A stretch of 52,182 nucleotides of DNA from Chloroflexota bacterium (lineage in GTDB: Bacteria > Chloroflexota > UBA11872 > VXOZ01): assembly GCA_022824225.1 (NCBI GenBank), contig JAJEAH010000066.1, positions 1 to 52,182 on the forward strand, in the 5' to 3' direction. The notes under the pieces are model-generated. The model was not told the DNA's origin. It saw nothing but the letters and a program-made list of their open reading frames with translations, and ran no database searches. Both the position numbers and the translations under genes were made by a program. Shown piece after piece: positions 1 through 8,836 of the stretch (its first letter is position 1; each line of letters begins with the position of its first letter).

Positions 1-636
1 ATTCCGAACGGAGCGCAGCGCAGTGAGGAATCTAAGGAGCCGCGCCAAGCGGGCGGCACGTTGCGCGGGCGCTAGATTCCTCGCAGGGCTCGGAATGACA
101 AAAGACAGGGAACGCACAGCCATGCCACGCCGAACGCAGCACGCGCCCACGCCACGCCGAACGCTGCACCCCCCTATGTCATTCCGAACGGCAATCAATG
201 TCACTCCGAGCGCAGCGTCGAACAGGGTTCGCTGACTTCGTCAAAGACGCGGAATCTAGTGTGCTCCCGACGCTAGATTCTTCGTCGCTGCACTCCTCAG
301 AATGACACTTCGTCGCTGCACTCCTCAGAATGACACTTCGTCGCTGCACTCCTCAGAATGACACTTCGTCGCCGCGCTCCTCAGAATGACATTTCGGGCA
401 GCAGCCGTTCACGTTGACACCCATACCTGTGCAGCCTAAAGTCAATACCTACTAGTCGCGCAGATCAAGGCGGTCTGTCATGCCATGCTAACTTCCGATT
501 TCCCATTGCGGTTTCTGCGCCAAAGGGAAGTTCTTAAGTGGCAGAAGCAGAGGACGAGAGTGCGGACGCGGGTCTGCGACCTTGTCAGAGAGCGCGGCCT
601 TGTCAAGAACAGTTGCCTGCTGGAGACAACGGTGTC
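1..636. repeat. Gene-free interval with modular interspersed repeats
   Basis: No convincing gene lies upstream of the imuB start. The sequence is built of short modules. A 10-bp perfect inverted pair (GAGGAATCTA at 25-34, TAGATTCCTC at 73-82) sits inside an outer pair ATTCCG (1-6) and CGGAAT (91-96). A second unit has GAATCTAG at 252-259 and CTAGATTC at 273-280. This looks like a dispersed non-coding repeat family of the genome rather than genes; the short open frames here are repeat-derived. No promoter or LexA box could be assigned upstream of imuB with confidence. Confidence 0.6.
281..392. repeat. 28-bp tandem repeat, four units
   Basis: Three identical 28-bp units (281-308, 309-336, 337-364) beginning TTCGTCGCTGCACTCCTCAG are followed by a fourth with a few changes (365-392). 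Each unit ends in AATGACAC or a variant. The unit is the right arm of the dispersed repeat at the start of the window, so the array probably arose by slippage within such a copy. It has no spacers and is not a CRISPR. Confidence 0.85.
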
Positions 637-2079
637 ATGAAGGTTGCCTGTGTGCTCATTACCCACCTGCGGGCCAAGTGCGCGTTGCGGCGGCAGCCGG
701 AACTGGCGGCAGCCCCGGCGGTGATCGTCGACCGTTCAGAGGGCAGTCCGCGGGTCAGCGACATCTTTCCGTCCGCTACCGGCGTGACGGTGGGCATGCC
801 GTTGGAGCAGGCGCTTTCCCACAACGCCGGCACCGTCGTCATCGAGGCCGACGAACCGGCGTACCGGCGGGCGTTCCGGCAGGTGCTTATTGCCCTCCAG
901 GCGGTCAGCGACCGGGTGGAGCAGGCGGCGCTGGGCGTGGCGTACGTGCGCCTGGACGGGTTGGAGACCCTCCACGGCGGTGAAGAGCGGCTGATTGCCG
1001 CGTTACGCAACGCCGTGCCTCAATACCTCGCACCAAGAATAGGCGTGGCAGAGGCAAAATTTACCGCGCTCGTCGCGGCCCAGGCCGGCCGGGCGGGTGA
1101 AGTAACGCGGGCGCCGGCGTATGCGGCGGCGTTCCTGGCGCCGCATCCGGTGACGCTGCTGCCGCTTCCGGCTGAGGTGCACGAGCGCTTGCAGCGCTTC
1201 GGCTTGCGCACCTTGGGCGACGTGGCGGCCATGCGCGTGGACCAGCTCAGCGACCAGTTCGGCGCTGACGGCGCCCGGGCCTGGCAGCTCTGCCACGGCA
1301 GCGACGACGAGCCCTTCGTCCCGCTGCGACATGAGGAATCCGTCACCGCGCACGTCACGCTGCCGTTTGTCTCCACCTCCCTGGAATTTTTTCTGGTGAC
1401 GCTGGACGGTCTGCTGCAGAGCGCCTACGCGCGGCCGCAGATGCGGGGGCGGTTTGCGGAGCAGGCCGCCATCCAGTGCAACCTCTTCCGCTCACCGCCA
1501 TGGGAAAAGACAATCCACTTCAAGCACGGCGTCGGCTGCGAGCGGGCCGCGCGCATCATCCGAAACCGCCTGGAGGCCGACTATCCCCCCGCGCCGGTCG
1601 AGGAAGTGACGCTTACCTTGGGTAGCCTGACGGGCGAGTCCGCCATGCAGATGGGGTTGCTCCGCGATGTCCGCAAGGACCGGCTGGACCGTTTGGTGGA
1701 GACCGACCGGCAACTCCAAGCCCGCATGCAGGGCAAGCGATCGCTGTTCCGCGTGGTGGACATCGCCCCCTGGCATCCCGCGCCGGAGTTGCGCGCGCTG
1801 CAGGTGCCCCTGGATCCGGCGGTGAAGGACAGCATGAAGCCGCTCGCCACGCCCACGGCGGCGGAAGTGCGGGCCGGCGCGGACAACCGGCCGCTCGCCG
1901 TGCGCCTGCAGAACCGCTGGCACCGGGTGGCCGGCATCGACGACCAGTGGTGCTTCGATCTCTGGTGGCTGGCCGCGCCGCTCACGCGCACTTACTACCG
2001 GGTGCGGCGGGCGGACGGAGTCCCCCTCACCCTGTTCCACGACCAACGGGACGGCGGCTGGTACCGGCAAGCCGCATAG
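637..2079 (+). CDS. ImuB-type Y-family polymerase homologue
   Basis: 480 aa, most like ImuB, the catalytically inactive Y-family protein that bridges DnaE2 to the replisome during damage-induced mutagenesis. The N-terminus (MKVACVLITHLRAK) has the fold position of the polymerase motif but lacks the DxD-FF acidic residues. The second acidic motif is also absent (AYVRLDGLETL in place of SxDEA), as known for ImuB. The C-terminal stretch with WHRVAGIDDQW, YYRV and WYRQ resembles the tail of ImuB proteins (DUF6504-like, from memory). ATG 637 was chosen because it starts the conserved domain and has GGAG upstream; an upstream GTG (538) would add 33 unconserved residues. dnaE2 follows after 9 nt, so the two are co-transcribed. 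No imuA is visible in the window. Confidence 0.85.
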   Translation: MKVACVLITHLRAKCALRRQPELAAAPAVIVDRSEGSPRVSDIFPSATGVTVGMPLEQALSHNAGTVVIEADEPAYRRAFRQVLIALQAVSDRVEQAALGVAYVRLDGLETLHGGEERLIAALRNAVPQYLAPRIGVAEAKFTALVAAQAGRAGEVTRAPAYAAAFLAPHPVTLLPLPAEVHERLQRFGLRTLGDVAAMRVDQLSDQFGADGARAWQLCHGSDDEPFVPLRHEESVTAHVTLPFVSTSLEFFLVTLDGLLQSAYARPQMRGRFAEQAAIQCNLFRSPPWEKTIHFKHGVGCERAARIIRNRLEADYPPAPVEEVTLTLGSLTGESAMQMGLLRDVRKDRLDRLVETDRQLQARMQGKRSLFRVVDIAPWHPAPELRALQVPLDPAVKDSMKPLATPTAAEVRAGADNRPLAVRLQNRWHRVAGIDDQWCFDLWWLAAPLTRTYYRVRRADGVPLTLFHDQRDGGWYRQAA

Positions 2080-2088
2080 GAACGTCGG

Positions 2089-5000
2089 ATGTCTTTGGTA
2101 CAGGCGGCATCTTCGCCACAGGCGGCATCTTCGCCACAGGCGGCATCTTCGCCGCAGGCGGCATCTTCGCCGCAGGCGGCATCTTCGCCGCAGGCGCCGT
2201 CCGCCGGCTACGTCGAGCTACACGCCAAGAGCTTCTACTCCTTCGGGACGGGAGCTTCCCACACCCACGAGTTGCTCGCCCAGGCCAAGGTGTTCGGGTA
2301 CGGCGCGCTCGCCTTGACCGATACCAATCTCTGCGGCGCGCTGGAGTTTGCGCGTCTCGCCAATAGCCTGGGGATTCAGCCCATCACCGGCGGCGAGCTT
2401 ACCCTCCTGGACGGCGCGCGCATCGTCCTCCTGGCCAAGACCAGGGAGGGCTATGCCAATCTTTCCCGGCTGTTCACGCTGGCGAACGCCGTCGACCGCC
2501 GGGAGCCGCGGCTGGACCCGGCGCATCTGCCCAATCATGCCGCGGGCCTGATCCTGCTCACCGGCGGCCGCGACGGCCCGCTGGCGCGCTTGATAGAGGC
2601 CGGACGCTACCACACGGCCCTGGCGCTGCTGCGGGAATACGCGGCGTGGTTTGGCGGCTGCGGCGAAGAAGTCGCTTCCAGCGAAGACGGCGCTTCCAGC
2701 GAAGACGGCGGCTGCGGCGCAGATGAAGACCGCGGCGCGGGGAATCACGCCGCAGTGTACGTGGAGCTGCAGCAGAACTTCCTGCGCGGCGACACCAAGC
2801 GCAATCGCGAACTGGCGCGGCTTGCCCGGGACGCGGGCGTACCCGTGGTCGCCGCCAACGACGTGCACTACCACGCGCCGGAGCGCTACCGCTTGCAGCA
2901 CGCGCTGGAGGCCGCCAAGCGCAATATCACCATCGACCAGGCCCTGCCTCACCTCAAACCCAACCACCACCTCCATCTTAAGTTCCACGATCAAATGCAC
3001 GGTCTCTTCAAAGACTTTCCGGAAGCTATCGCCAACACCGGAAGAATCGCGGAGCAATGTACCTTCGATCTCAGCACCGATCTGGGGTACACCCTGCCTG
3101 ATCCCGCCGTGCCGGAGGGGTTTACCCTCACGCAGTACCTGCGCGCGCTCTGCGAAACGGCGGCAGTGCGGCGCTACGGCGCAATCACGGCACAAGTGCA
3201 GGCGCGGCTGGACGAAGAATTCGACCTGATCGAGCGGCATAACCTGGCCGGTTTCCTGCTGCTGTACCGGGAAATCGTGGGCATCGCGCAGCAGATCATG
3301 GTGGAGCGCGGGTTGGTGGACCCCGCAACGCCGCTGGAGGAACGGCCGCCGGGACGCGGGCGCGGCTCATCGGTGGCGCTCCTGGTCGGCTATCTCATCG
3401 GCATCAGCCACGTGGACCCGCTCAAGTGGGACCTCACCCTGGAGCGCTTCATTTCCGCGGACATGACCATGCTGCCCGACATCGATCTGGACTTTCCCCG
3501 CGAGCTCAGAGACCCGCTGCTGGAGCGGGTGCACCGCCACTTTGGGCCGGAGTACGCCGTGCTGGCCGGCGCCGTCGCCACCTATTCGGTGAAGGGCATC
3601 ATCCAAGACCTGGGGAAAGCGCTGGGACTGCCCAAGGAAGACCTATCGCTCCTTTCCAAGCAACTGCACTCGCACCATGCCGACAACCTCAAGGCAGAGA
3701 TGCTGGCGCTGCCCGCGTTCAAGGAGAAGGTGAACGCCGCGGGTTGGCGCGATCTCATCGCACTCGGGCCCGCGCTCATGGACGCGCCCAAGGGCCTCGG
3801 CCAACACGTGGGCGGCATGATCCTGAGCGATACGCCCATCTCGGCGCTGGCGCCCATCCGCGCCGGCGCCATGGAGGGCCGTTTCATCATGGACTGGAAC
3901 AAGGACTCCGTGGCGGACGCCAACTTTGCCAAGATCGACCTGCTTTCGCTGCCCGTCCTCGACCAGATCGAAGAAGCCCTGGACCTGATTGCAGCGCGGG
4001 AAGGCAAGCGGCCCGATCTGAGCCGCATCGATCCCGCAGACCCGCAGGTGTACGACATGATCAACGCGGGGCGCTCCATCGGCATCTTCTTGCTGCAATC
4101 GCCCGCGCAACTCAAGATGGGGCAGCGCCTGCGCTCGCGCACTCTTTTGGACCTCGCCTATCAGGTAGCGCTGATCCGTCCCGGGGTCGGCGTGCAAGGC
4201 AGCGCGGTGTCGCAGTTCGTGGAGCGGTACCGGCATGGGGTTGCCTGGGACTACGACCACCCCCTGGAGCAGCGCGCGCTGGAGCGGGGCTACGGCATCA
4301 TCGTGTGGCAGGAACAGGTGGTGCAACTCATCATGGACGTGGGCGGCATGACGGCAGCCCAGGCCGACGAGGTGCGGCGGGCGTTCGGCAAGCCCAATAA
4401 CGCGCACCTCATCGCCATGCACTGGCAACAATTCTTGGAAGGCGCGCGGAGTAAGGGGGTCTCTGAACCAATTGCGGAAAAGATCTTCGCCAAGCTCAAC
4501 GGCCACTATATGTTTCCGGAGAGCCACAGCCACGCCTTTGCCATCACGGCCTACCAGGCCGCATGGCTGAAACGCTACTATCCGCTGGAGTTCTTCATCG
4601 GCCTGATGAACAACCAGCCCATGGGGTTCTATCCGTTGGAAACGCTCAAGCAGGACGCGCAGAGCTTTGGCGTGCCGTTCCGGAATCCGTGCGTGAACCG
4701 CAGCCAGGCGCAGTGCACGCCTTTGGCGGGCGCGGTGCTGCTGGGATTGCGGTTTGTCAGGAACGTGGGGGAAGAGGCGGCGCAAGGCATCGTGGCCGAA
4801 CGGGAGAGCGGCGGCCCCTATACCGGCGCGAGCGACTTCGTGCGGCGCACGGGTGTGAAGCCCAAAGCGGTGCAGTCGCTGGTGCAGGCGGGGGCGTTTG
4901 ATGAGGTCGGAGGTCTTAATGGGAGCACGCCAGCTTCATCGCCACATCCGCAGAAGCCGCATTTACAGAACCCTCAGGATACACCGACCGCGTTGCAGAC

Positions 5001-5631
5001 GCCGAATCCGCAGGATGAGACAGCTTTACGGAAGACGCCGGCTTCGGAGAAGACACTGGCTTCGGAGAAGACACAGAATCTGCACATTGCGCCGAATCCG
5101 CAGGAGATGCAGAATCGAAGGGAAGCGCTCTGGGACGCCGGCCTTGCCATTCGTCCCGGCAAGAACGGGCAGCGCGCTTTTGCCGTGGCGACGGCAGACA
5201 AGGTGCCGCGCTTGACGGACTTCGACGACTTCGAGCGCATGGTGGGCGAGTATGCCACTATGGGCATCTACCCCAAAGGGCATCTCATGGAGCACTTCCG
5301 GCCCGCGCTGGGGCCTGAGGTGCTGCCCACCGTCGCCATCGAAGACGTGAAAGAGGGTGAGCGCATCCAGGTAGCCGGCTGGCCGGTGGCGCGGCAGCAT
5401 CCGCGCGGCAGGGACGGCACGGTGTTCGTCACCATCGAGGACGAAGTGGGCAGCGTGCAACTCATCCTCTGGCCCCGGGTCTTTGCCCGCTACCGGCGCG
5501 CCCTCGGCAGCCAGGTAATTCTGGCTACCGGTGAAGTATCCCGCTGGGACGGCACCACCAACGTCATCGTCTCAGCGGTACGGGCGCTCGACACCACCGT
5601 GCCCATGCCCGCTTCCCACGACTGGCACTAG
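2089..5631 (+). CDS. dnaE2: Error-prone DNA polymerase III alpha subunit DnaE2
   Basis: 1180 aa, C-family polymerase of the DnaE2 type, which performs translesion synthesis with ImuB. Order of domains: low-complexity N-terminal tail (residues 5-34), PHP domain starting ELHAKSFYSF (its first metal-site histidine pattern is altered), palm with the catalytic motif PDIDLDF (aspartates near 464-468), fingers, helix-hairpin-helix region, and a C-terminal OB fold (IQVAGWPVARQ to VSAVRALD). Three in-frame low-complexity insertions occur: the N-terminal tail, residues about 189-222 between FG and VYVELQQ, and residues about 941-1007 before the OB region. Each holds an 18-bp tandem repeat. No alternative start lies between the first repeat and the PHP domain, so the repeat is probably translated. 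It is very likely functional because all catalytic blocks are intact. Confidence 0.93.
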   Translation: MSLVQAASSPQAASSPQAASSPQAASSPQAASSPQAPSAGYVELHAKSFYSFGTGASHTHELLAQAKVFGYGALALTDTNLCGALEFARLANSLGIQPITGGELTLLDGARIVLLAKTREGYANLSRLFTLANAVDRREPRLDPAHLPNHAAGLILLTGGRDGPLARLIEAGRYHTALALLREYAAWFGGCGEEVASSEDGASSEDGGCGADEDRGAGNHAAVYVELQQNFLRGDTKRNRELARLARDAGVPVVAANDVHYHAPERYRLQHALEAAKRNITIDQALPHLKPNHHLHLKFHDQMHGLFKDFPEAIANTGRIAEQCTFDLSTDLGYTLPDPAVPEGFTLTQYLRALCETAAVRRYGAITAQVQARLDEEFDLIERHNLAGFLLLYREIVGIAQQIMVERGLVDPATPLEERPPGRGRGSSVALLVGYLIGISHVDPLKWDLTLERFISADMTMLPDIDLDFPRELRDPLLERVHRHFGPEYAVLAGAVATYSVKGIIQDLGKALGLPKEDLSLLSKQLHSHHADNLKAEMLALPAFKEKVNAAGWRDLIALGPALMDAPKGLGQHVGGMILSDTPISALAPIRAGAMEGRFIMDWNKDSVADANFAKIDLLSLPVLDQIEEALDLIAAREGKRPDLSRIDPADPQVYDMINAGRSIGIFLLQSPAQLKMGQRLRSRTLLDLAYQVALIRPGVGVQGSAVSQFVERYRHGVAWDYDHPLEQRALERGYGIIVWQEQVVQLIMDVGGMTAAQADEVRRAFGKPNNAHLIAMHWQQFLEGARSKGVSEPIAEKIFAKLNGHYMFPESHSHAFAITAYQAAWLKRYYPLEFFIGLMNNQPMGFYPLETLKQDAQSFGVPFRNPCVNRSQAQCTPLAGAVLLGLRFVRNVGEEAAQGIVAERESGGPYTGASDFVRRTGVKPKAVQSLVQAGAFDEVGGLNGSTPASSPHPQKPHLQNPQDTPTALQTPNPQDETALRKTPASEKTLASEKTQNLHIAPNPQEMQNRREALWDAGLAIRPGKNGQRAFAVATADKVPRLTDFDDFERMVGEYATMGIYPKGHLMEHFRPALGPEVLPTVAIEDVKEGERIQVAGWPVARQHPRGRDGTVFVTIEDEVGSVQLILWPRVFARYRRALGSQVILATGEVSRWDGTTNVIVSAVRALDTTVPMPASHDWH
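2101..2190 (+). repeat. 18-bp tandem repeat x5 in dnaE2 N-terminus
   Basis: Five head-to-tail copies of CAGGCGGCATCTTCGCC(A/G), each encoding QAASSP, lie right after the dnaE2 start. The third base of the last codon separates the copies into two sub-types (CCA then CCG). An 18-bp unit keeps the frame whatever the copy number, so this is a candidate variable-number locus. Confidence 0.95.
2653..2719 (+). repeat. 18-bp repeat x2 flanked by a 13-bp direct repeat, inside dnaE2
   Basis: GCTTCCAGCGAAGACGGC occurs at 2674-2691 and 2692-2709 and encodes ASSEDG twice. The 13-mer GGCGGCTGCGGCG is present on both sides (2653-2665 and 2707-2719). The block falls between two conserved DnaE segments, where other family members have a short turn, so it looks like an in-frame expansion. 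Confidence 0.85.
5040..5075 (+). repeat. 18-bp repeat x2 in dnaE2 C-terminal linker
   Basis: GGCTTCGGAGAAGACACT at 5040-5057 is repeated at 5058-5075 with one change at the end, encoding an ASEKT motif twice. It sits in a Pro/Gln/Thr-rich linker of about 65 residues between the helix-hairpin-helix region and the C-terminal OB fold. Confidence 0.85.
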
Positions 5632-5666
5632 ACATAAGGCACTTGGTGCGGCGCGCCGGACGAGTG

Positions 5667-5675
5667 TGGGATAAT
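5667..5675 (+). promoter_or_regulatory. Possible extended -10 promoter for the SRAP gene
   Basis: TGGGATAAT fits an extended -10 (TG, one base, then GATAAT with five of six consensus matches) about 45 bp upstream of the SRAP start. No well-spaced -35 is present. No LexA-type palindrome could be recognised. Confidence 0.35.
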
Positions 5676-5720
5676 GCACATACACGAACGTGCTCAATGC
5701 CATACCACTCGGAGGGGAGC

Positions 5721-6428
5721 ATGTGTGGCAGATATAGCCTGAAAGCGGACATATCCCAGCTTGCCCTGCGGTTCGAGTTTGCCGCCGATGACGTTAGACA
5801 CGAACCGGCCTACAATATCGCGCCCACCCAGCAGGTGCTCACCGTCACCAACGACGGCGAGCGGCAGGCTCAGTACATGCGCTGGGGCTTGATTCCCTTT
5901 TGGGCCAAGGACAAGAAGATGGGCTACCGCATGATCAACGCCCGCGGCGAGACCGTGGCGGAAAAACCGAGCTTCCGCACCGCCCTGCGCCGGCGGCGCT
6001 GCTTGATATTGGCCGACGGCTTCTACGAGTGGCAGAAGCTCGGCGGGAAACAAAAGCGGCCCAGGCGCATCACGCTCACGTCCGATGAGCCCTTTGCTTT
6101 TGCCGGGCTCTGGGAGACCTGGAAAGACCCGGAGGGCGAGCTGATAAAGTCCTGCACCATCATCACCACGGCGGCAAACGAATACCTCAAGCCAATCCAC
6201 GACCGCATGCCCGTGATCTTGCCGCACGGTGTGGAGTCCCTCTGGCTGGACCAGGACCTGGATGACCCCATGGTGCTGACCAGCCTGCTGACACCATATG
6301 CCGAATCGGAATTGGCGGCATACCCGGTCTCTACACTGGTCAATAGTCCGCGCAACCGGGGCCCGGAGGTGATCGTCGCGGATGCCGCGTCGGGCGGCCT
6401 CACTGCCGCTGCGCCTGAGAACGGCTAG
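5721..6428 (+). CDS. SRAP-family abasic-site shield (YedK/HMCES-like)
   Basis: 235 aa, SOS-response-associated peptidase family. Family members bind abasic sites in single-stranded DNA and crosslink to them through Cys2 once Met1 is removed. The start ATG at 5721 gives MCGRYSL with a strong GGAGG at 5711-5715; longer in-frame starts upstream would bury the catalytic cysteine. The family active-site residues are all visible: Cys2, Asn73 (MINARGE), Glu103 (FYEWQK) and His160 (PIHDRMP). Its place directly downstream of imuB-dnaE2 agrees with the known association of SRAP genes with SOS mutagenesis genes. It probably has its own promoter, since about 90 bp separate it from dnaE2. Confidence 0.95.
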   Translation: MCGRYSLKADISQLALRFEFAADDVRHEPAYNIAPTQQVLTVTNDGERQAQYMRWGLIPFWAKDKKMGYRMINARGETVAEKPSFRTALRRRRCLILADGFYEWQKLGGKQKRPRRITLTSDEPFAFAGLWETWKDPEGELIKSCTIITTAANEYLKPIHDRMPVILPHGVESLWLDQDLDDPMVLTSLLTPYAESELAAYPVSTLVNSPRNRGPEVIVADAASGGLTAAAPENG

Positions 6429-6573
6429 CCCGCCGGATCAACCGGCTGGAGGATTCACCCCTGCGCGCTCTGCCGGATTGGCTTCGGCCCTTTGCCAAGC
6501 CAAGAAGGAGAGTCGCGGCTGCCGCTCAGGGCCTGGGGCTGACGCGGAGCGCATACGGGAATGCCCAGAAACG

Positions 6574-7503
6574 CTATGCCTTTCCCTCAGGCGAGTGTGC
6601 TGCCTGTAGGCGGTAGCCCTCGTCCACCCAATAGCCATCGTCCAACAGTTCCCCATAGGTGTCCGGCCGGCGGTGATGCCAGGCGTCTTCCCGGAAACTG
6701 GCGAGTCCGGTTGCGCCGCCGCGATAGACCATGCGGGGTCGGTCGAGGTCGAGTTCGGCCACGGCTACGCCCCAGTAGCGGCCGCGGTCGGCCAGCGCAA
6801 TGCCGTCGGGCCCGATCACGCTGCTGCGATTGAGGCACATGCCCGGCATCCAGGGCTCGTGGTCGGTGAAGCCGTAGTTCACCGGACAGACGTAGACGCA
6901 GTTGTCGATGGCGCGTGACTGGATTACGGCCTCCCACCCTACCTCGCCGTACATGCTGTACATAGTGGGATGGAAGATGATGTCGGCGCCCTTGAGGGCG
7001 AGAATGCGGAATCCCTCCGGGAAGAACACGTCGTAGCAGATGGTGATGCCGATCTTGCCGAAATCCAGGTCGAATACCGGCCAGGAGTCGCCGGCGGTAA
7101 TGCCCCAATCCTCGATTTCGGTAACGGTGAGATGGACTTTGTGGTAGCCGCCAATGAAGTTGCCGTTGCGGTCGATGACCATGGCCACGTTGCGGCGCAG
7201 GCCGTCTTCCAGGCCAAGAATCGGTGCGACCACGTACATGCCGTGCGCTTTGGCTGCCGCCGCCATGCGTTGAAAGGTCTCGCCGCCGGGCGCCGGTTCG
7301 TACCAGCGGTCGTCAGTGCCGCTAGCACTGATGCCGCGCACGTGAAAGACCTCCGGCAGGCAGGCGATGTCCGCGCCTTGGGCTGCCGCCTCCTGAAGTA
7401 GCTGCTCTGCCTTGCTGAGGTTGAACTGGTAGCGCTCGTCGTCGGTCTTGCCGCGCGACGTGTTTGGCGTAGAACAAACCGCGACGCTTACTGGCCGCGC
7501 CAT
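6574..7503 (-). CDS. Nitrilase-superfamily carbon-nitrogen hydrolase
   Basis: 309 aa, full length for the family, which cleaves nitriles, amides or N-carbamoyl groups through a Glu-Lys-Cys triad. The triad is visible: Glu51 (CLPEVF), Lys122 (GGYHKVHLT) and Cys156 (ITICYDVFFPE). The sub-family looks closer to aliphatic amidases and N-carbamoyl hydrolases than to true nitrilases, because Cys156 is followed by YD and a late FPE. The substrate cannot be told from sequence. No signal peptide is seen, so it is cytoplasmic. It stands alone on the minus strand and is divergent from the gene at 7835. Confidence 0.88.
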   Translation of the reverse strand: MARPVSVAVCSTPNTSRGKTDDERYQFNLSKAEQLLQEAAAQGADIACLPEVFHVRGISASGTDDRWYEPAPGGETFQRMAAAAKAHGMYVVAPILGLEDGLRRNVAMVIDRNGNFIGGYHKVHLTVTEIEDWGITAGDSWPVFDLDFGKIGITICYDVFFPEGFRILALKGADIIFHPTMYSMYGEVGWEAVIQSRAIDNCVYVCPVNYGFTDHEPWMPGMCLNRSSVIGPDGIALADRGRYWGVAVAELDLDRPRMVYRGGATGLASFREDAWHHRRPDTYGELLDDGYWVDEGYRLQAAHSPEGKA

Positions 7504-7834
7504 GGCGCATCCCTTTCGTTACGTGTGGACCGCGACTGGCGGCGTTGTTCGCCTTGATCCGGCAGTGCGCGGGTTGGTCTCGTGCTAGCATTGTACAAGA
7601 CAATTCCAGGAGCGCATGTTGTGCTTTGTAGCTCACGTCGAATTCTGAGATAGAGCGGACGTGGCTTCGGGCATTCGCAAGAGTGGCAACTGAAAGTCTT
7701 GCCCTCGCCTGAGCGCCATTGGGCTGAAGGGCGCTTGTTGGGCGCAAGATCTGTGCTTGCGGACCGCAAGCTGAGTGAACGGAGCGAGACGTGCGGATAG
7801 GCGATTTGCACAAAGGCAGGAGTAGTGAACTGAC
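7504..7834. other. Divergent intergenic region, no gene seen
   Basis: 331 bp between the leftward hydrolase and the rightward toroid protein, with start regions on both sides. It must hold two promoters. A TACAAT hexamer on the minus strand near 7590 is the only -10-like element noticed, and it lacks a good -35. Open frames here overlap on both strands and show no conserved motif. Confidence 0.4.
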
Positions 7835-8761
7835 GTGAAGAAACTCTCACGAGCGGCGTTTGAGCGCGGGCTTTCATTTGTGAGAAAGCAAGGCCGGGCC
7901 CTCGATTGCGCCCTGCTCGCTTACTATTTCGAGCACGGAAGCGCCGAGGGCGTGTTCGCGGCTTTGGCGTCCTACCAAAATGACGACGGCGGTTTCGGCC
8001 ACGGCTTGGAGCCCGATCTCCGGACGACGGCGTCTTCAGTCATCGCGACGACGGTGGCGTTTCAGCATTTCCGGTCGCTGGGTGCTCCCGCCGTGCATCC
8101 TGTCGTGCGCAAGGCCATCGCGTATCTCCGCAATGCGTATGATGCATCACGCCAAGTGTGGCCGATCATTCCGCCGGAAGTGGAAAACGCCCCCCACGCG
8201 CCGTGGTGGGACTACGCCGGCAGCGAGGCGGGCTTTGGCGGCTTCCTGGTCAATCCCCGTGTGGAGATCGTCGGCTATTTGCATGACTACAGCGCGGCGG
8301 TGCCGGCGGAGCTGCTGGAGACGTTGACTGCGGCGGTTTTCGAACATCTGGATTCGCTGCCCGACGAGATGGAGATGCACGACCTGATTTGCTTCGTCAG
8401 CCTGGCGGAGACGGCAGCGTTGCCCCAATCCGACAGAGACCGCATTTGGCAGAAGGTCGCGAGAGCGGCAGAGACCGGCATGGCCCGAGAGCCGGCGCAG
8501 TTGACGGGCTACGTGCTCAGGCCCCTGTATGTCGTTTCAACTCCGGAATCGCCGCTTGCCGACCGGTTTGCTGAGGAAGTGTCAATGAACTTGGACTTCG
8601 AGATCGAGCAGCAGGGCCCGGACGGCGCGTGGACGCCGAGCTTCTCTTGGGGAGACCAGCATCCGGAGGCGTGGCAGGTAGCCAAGCAGGAATGGCAGGC
8701 CCGTATCACCTTGAAGAATCTCAGGATTCTGCGTGACTTTGGCCGCATCGAGTCTCTCTGA
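7835..8761 (+). CDS. Alpha-alpha-toroid (prenyltransferase/terpene-cyclase-like) protein
   Basis: 308 aa. Near residues 47-60 is a QNDDGGFGHGLEPD block that resembles the glycine-rich QW-type repeat of squalene cyclases and protein prenyltransferases. Regular helices follow, with a second weak repeat near PDGAWTPSFSWGD, close to the C-terminus. The fold inference is moderate. The acidic DxDD catalytic motif of class II cyclases is not seen, so enzyme function is unproven. It starts with GTG at 7835, with GGAG 12 nt upstream, a slightly long spacing. It has no signal peptide or membrane segment. The gene stands alone. Confidence 0.7.
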   Translation: MKKLSRAAFERGLSFVRKQGRALDCALLAYYFEHGSAEGVFAALASYQNDDGGFGHGLEPDLRTTASSVIATTVAFQHFRSLGAPAVHPVVRKAIAYLRNAYDASRQVWPIIPPEVENAPHAPWWDYAGSEAGFGGFLVNPRVEIVGYLHDYSAAVPAELLETLTAAVFEHLDSLPDEMEMHDLICFVSLAETAALPQSDRDRIWQKVARAAETGMAREPAQLTGYVLRPLYVVSTPESPLADRFAEEVSMNLDFEIEQQGPDGAWTPSFSWGDQHPEAWQVAKQEWQARITLKNLRILRDFGRIESL

Positions 8762-8836
8762 AGCAGAACGGAGTCCGGGAGCGGCTGCTTAGAGCGGGCT
8801 GCTCGGCGTAGATTGCCCCGAGGCGGGAATCATCCC

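Noticed and set aside
219-231. CGAAC-N3-GTTCG palindrome that resembles a Gram-positive LexA box upstream of imuB
   Set aside because: The known box has a 4-nt centre, this has 3. It lies about 400 bp upstream of imuB, inside the dispersed repeat.
281-392. Possible CRISPR array
   Set aside because: Units are directly adjacent with no spacers, and there are no cas genes nearby.
603-1010. Minus-strand frames inside imuB and dnaE2
   Set aside because: They are third-position GC shadows of well-supported genes.
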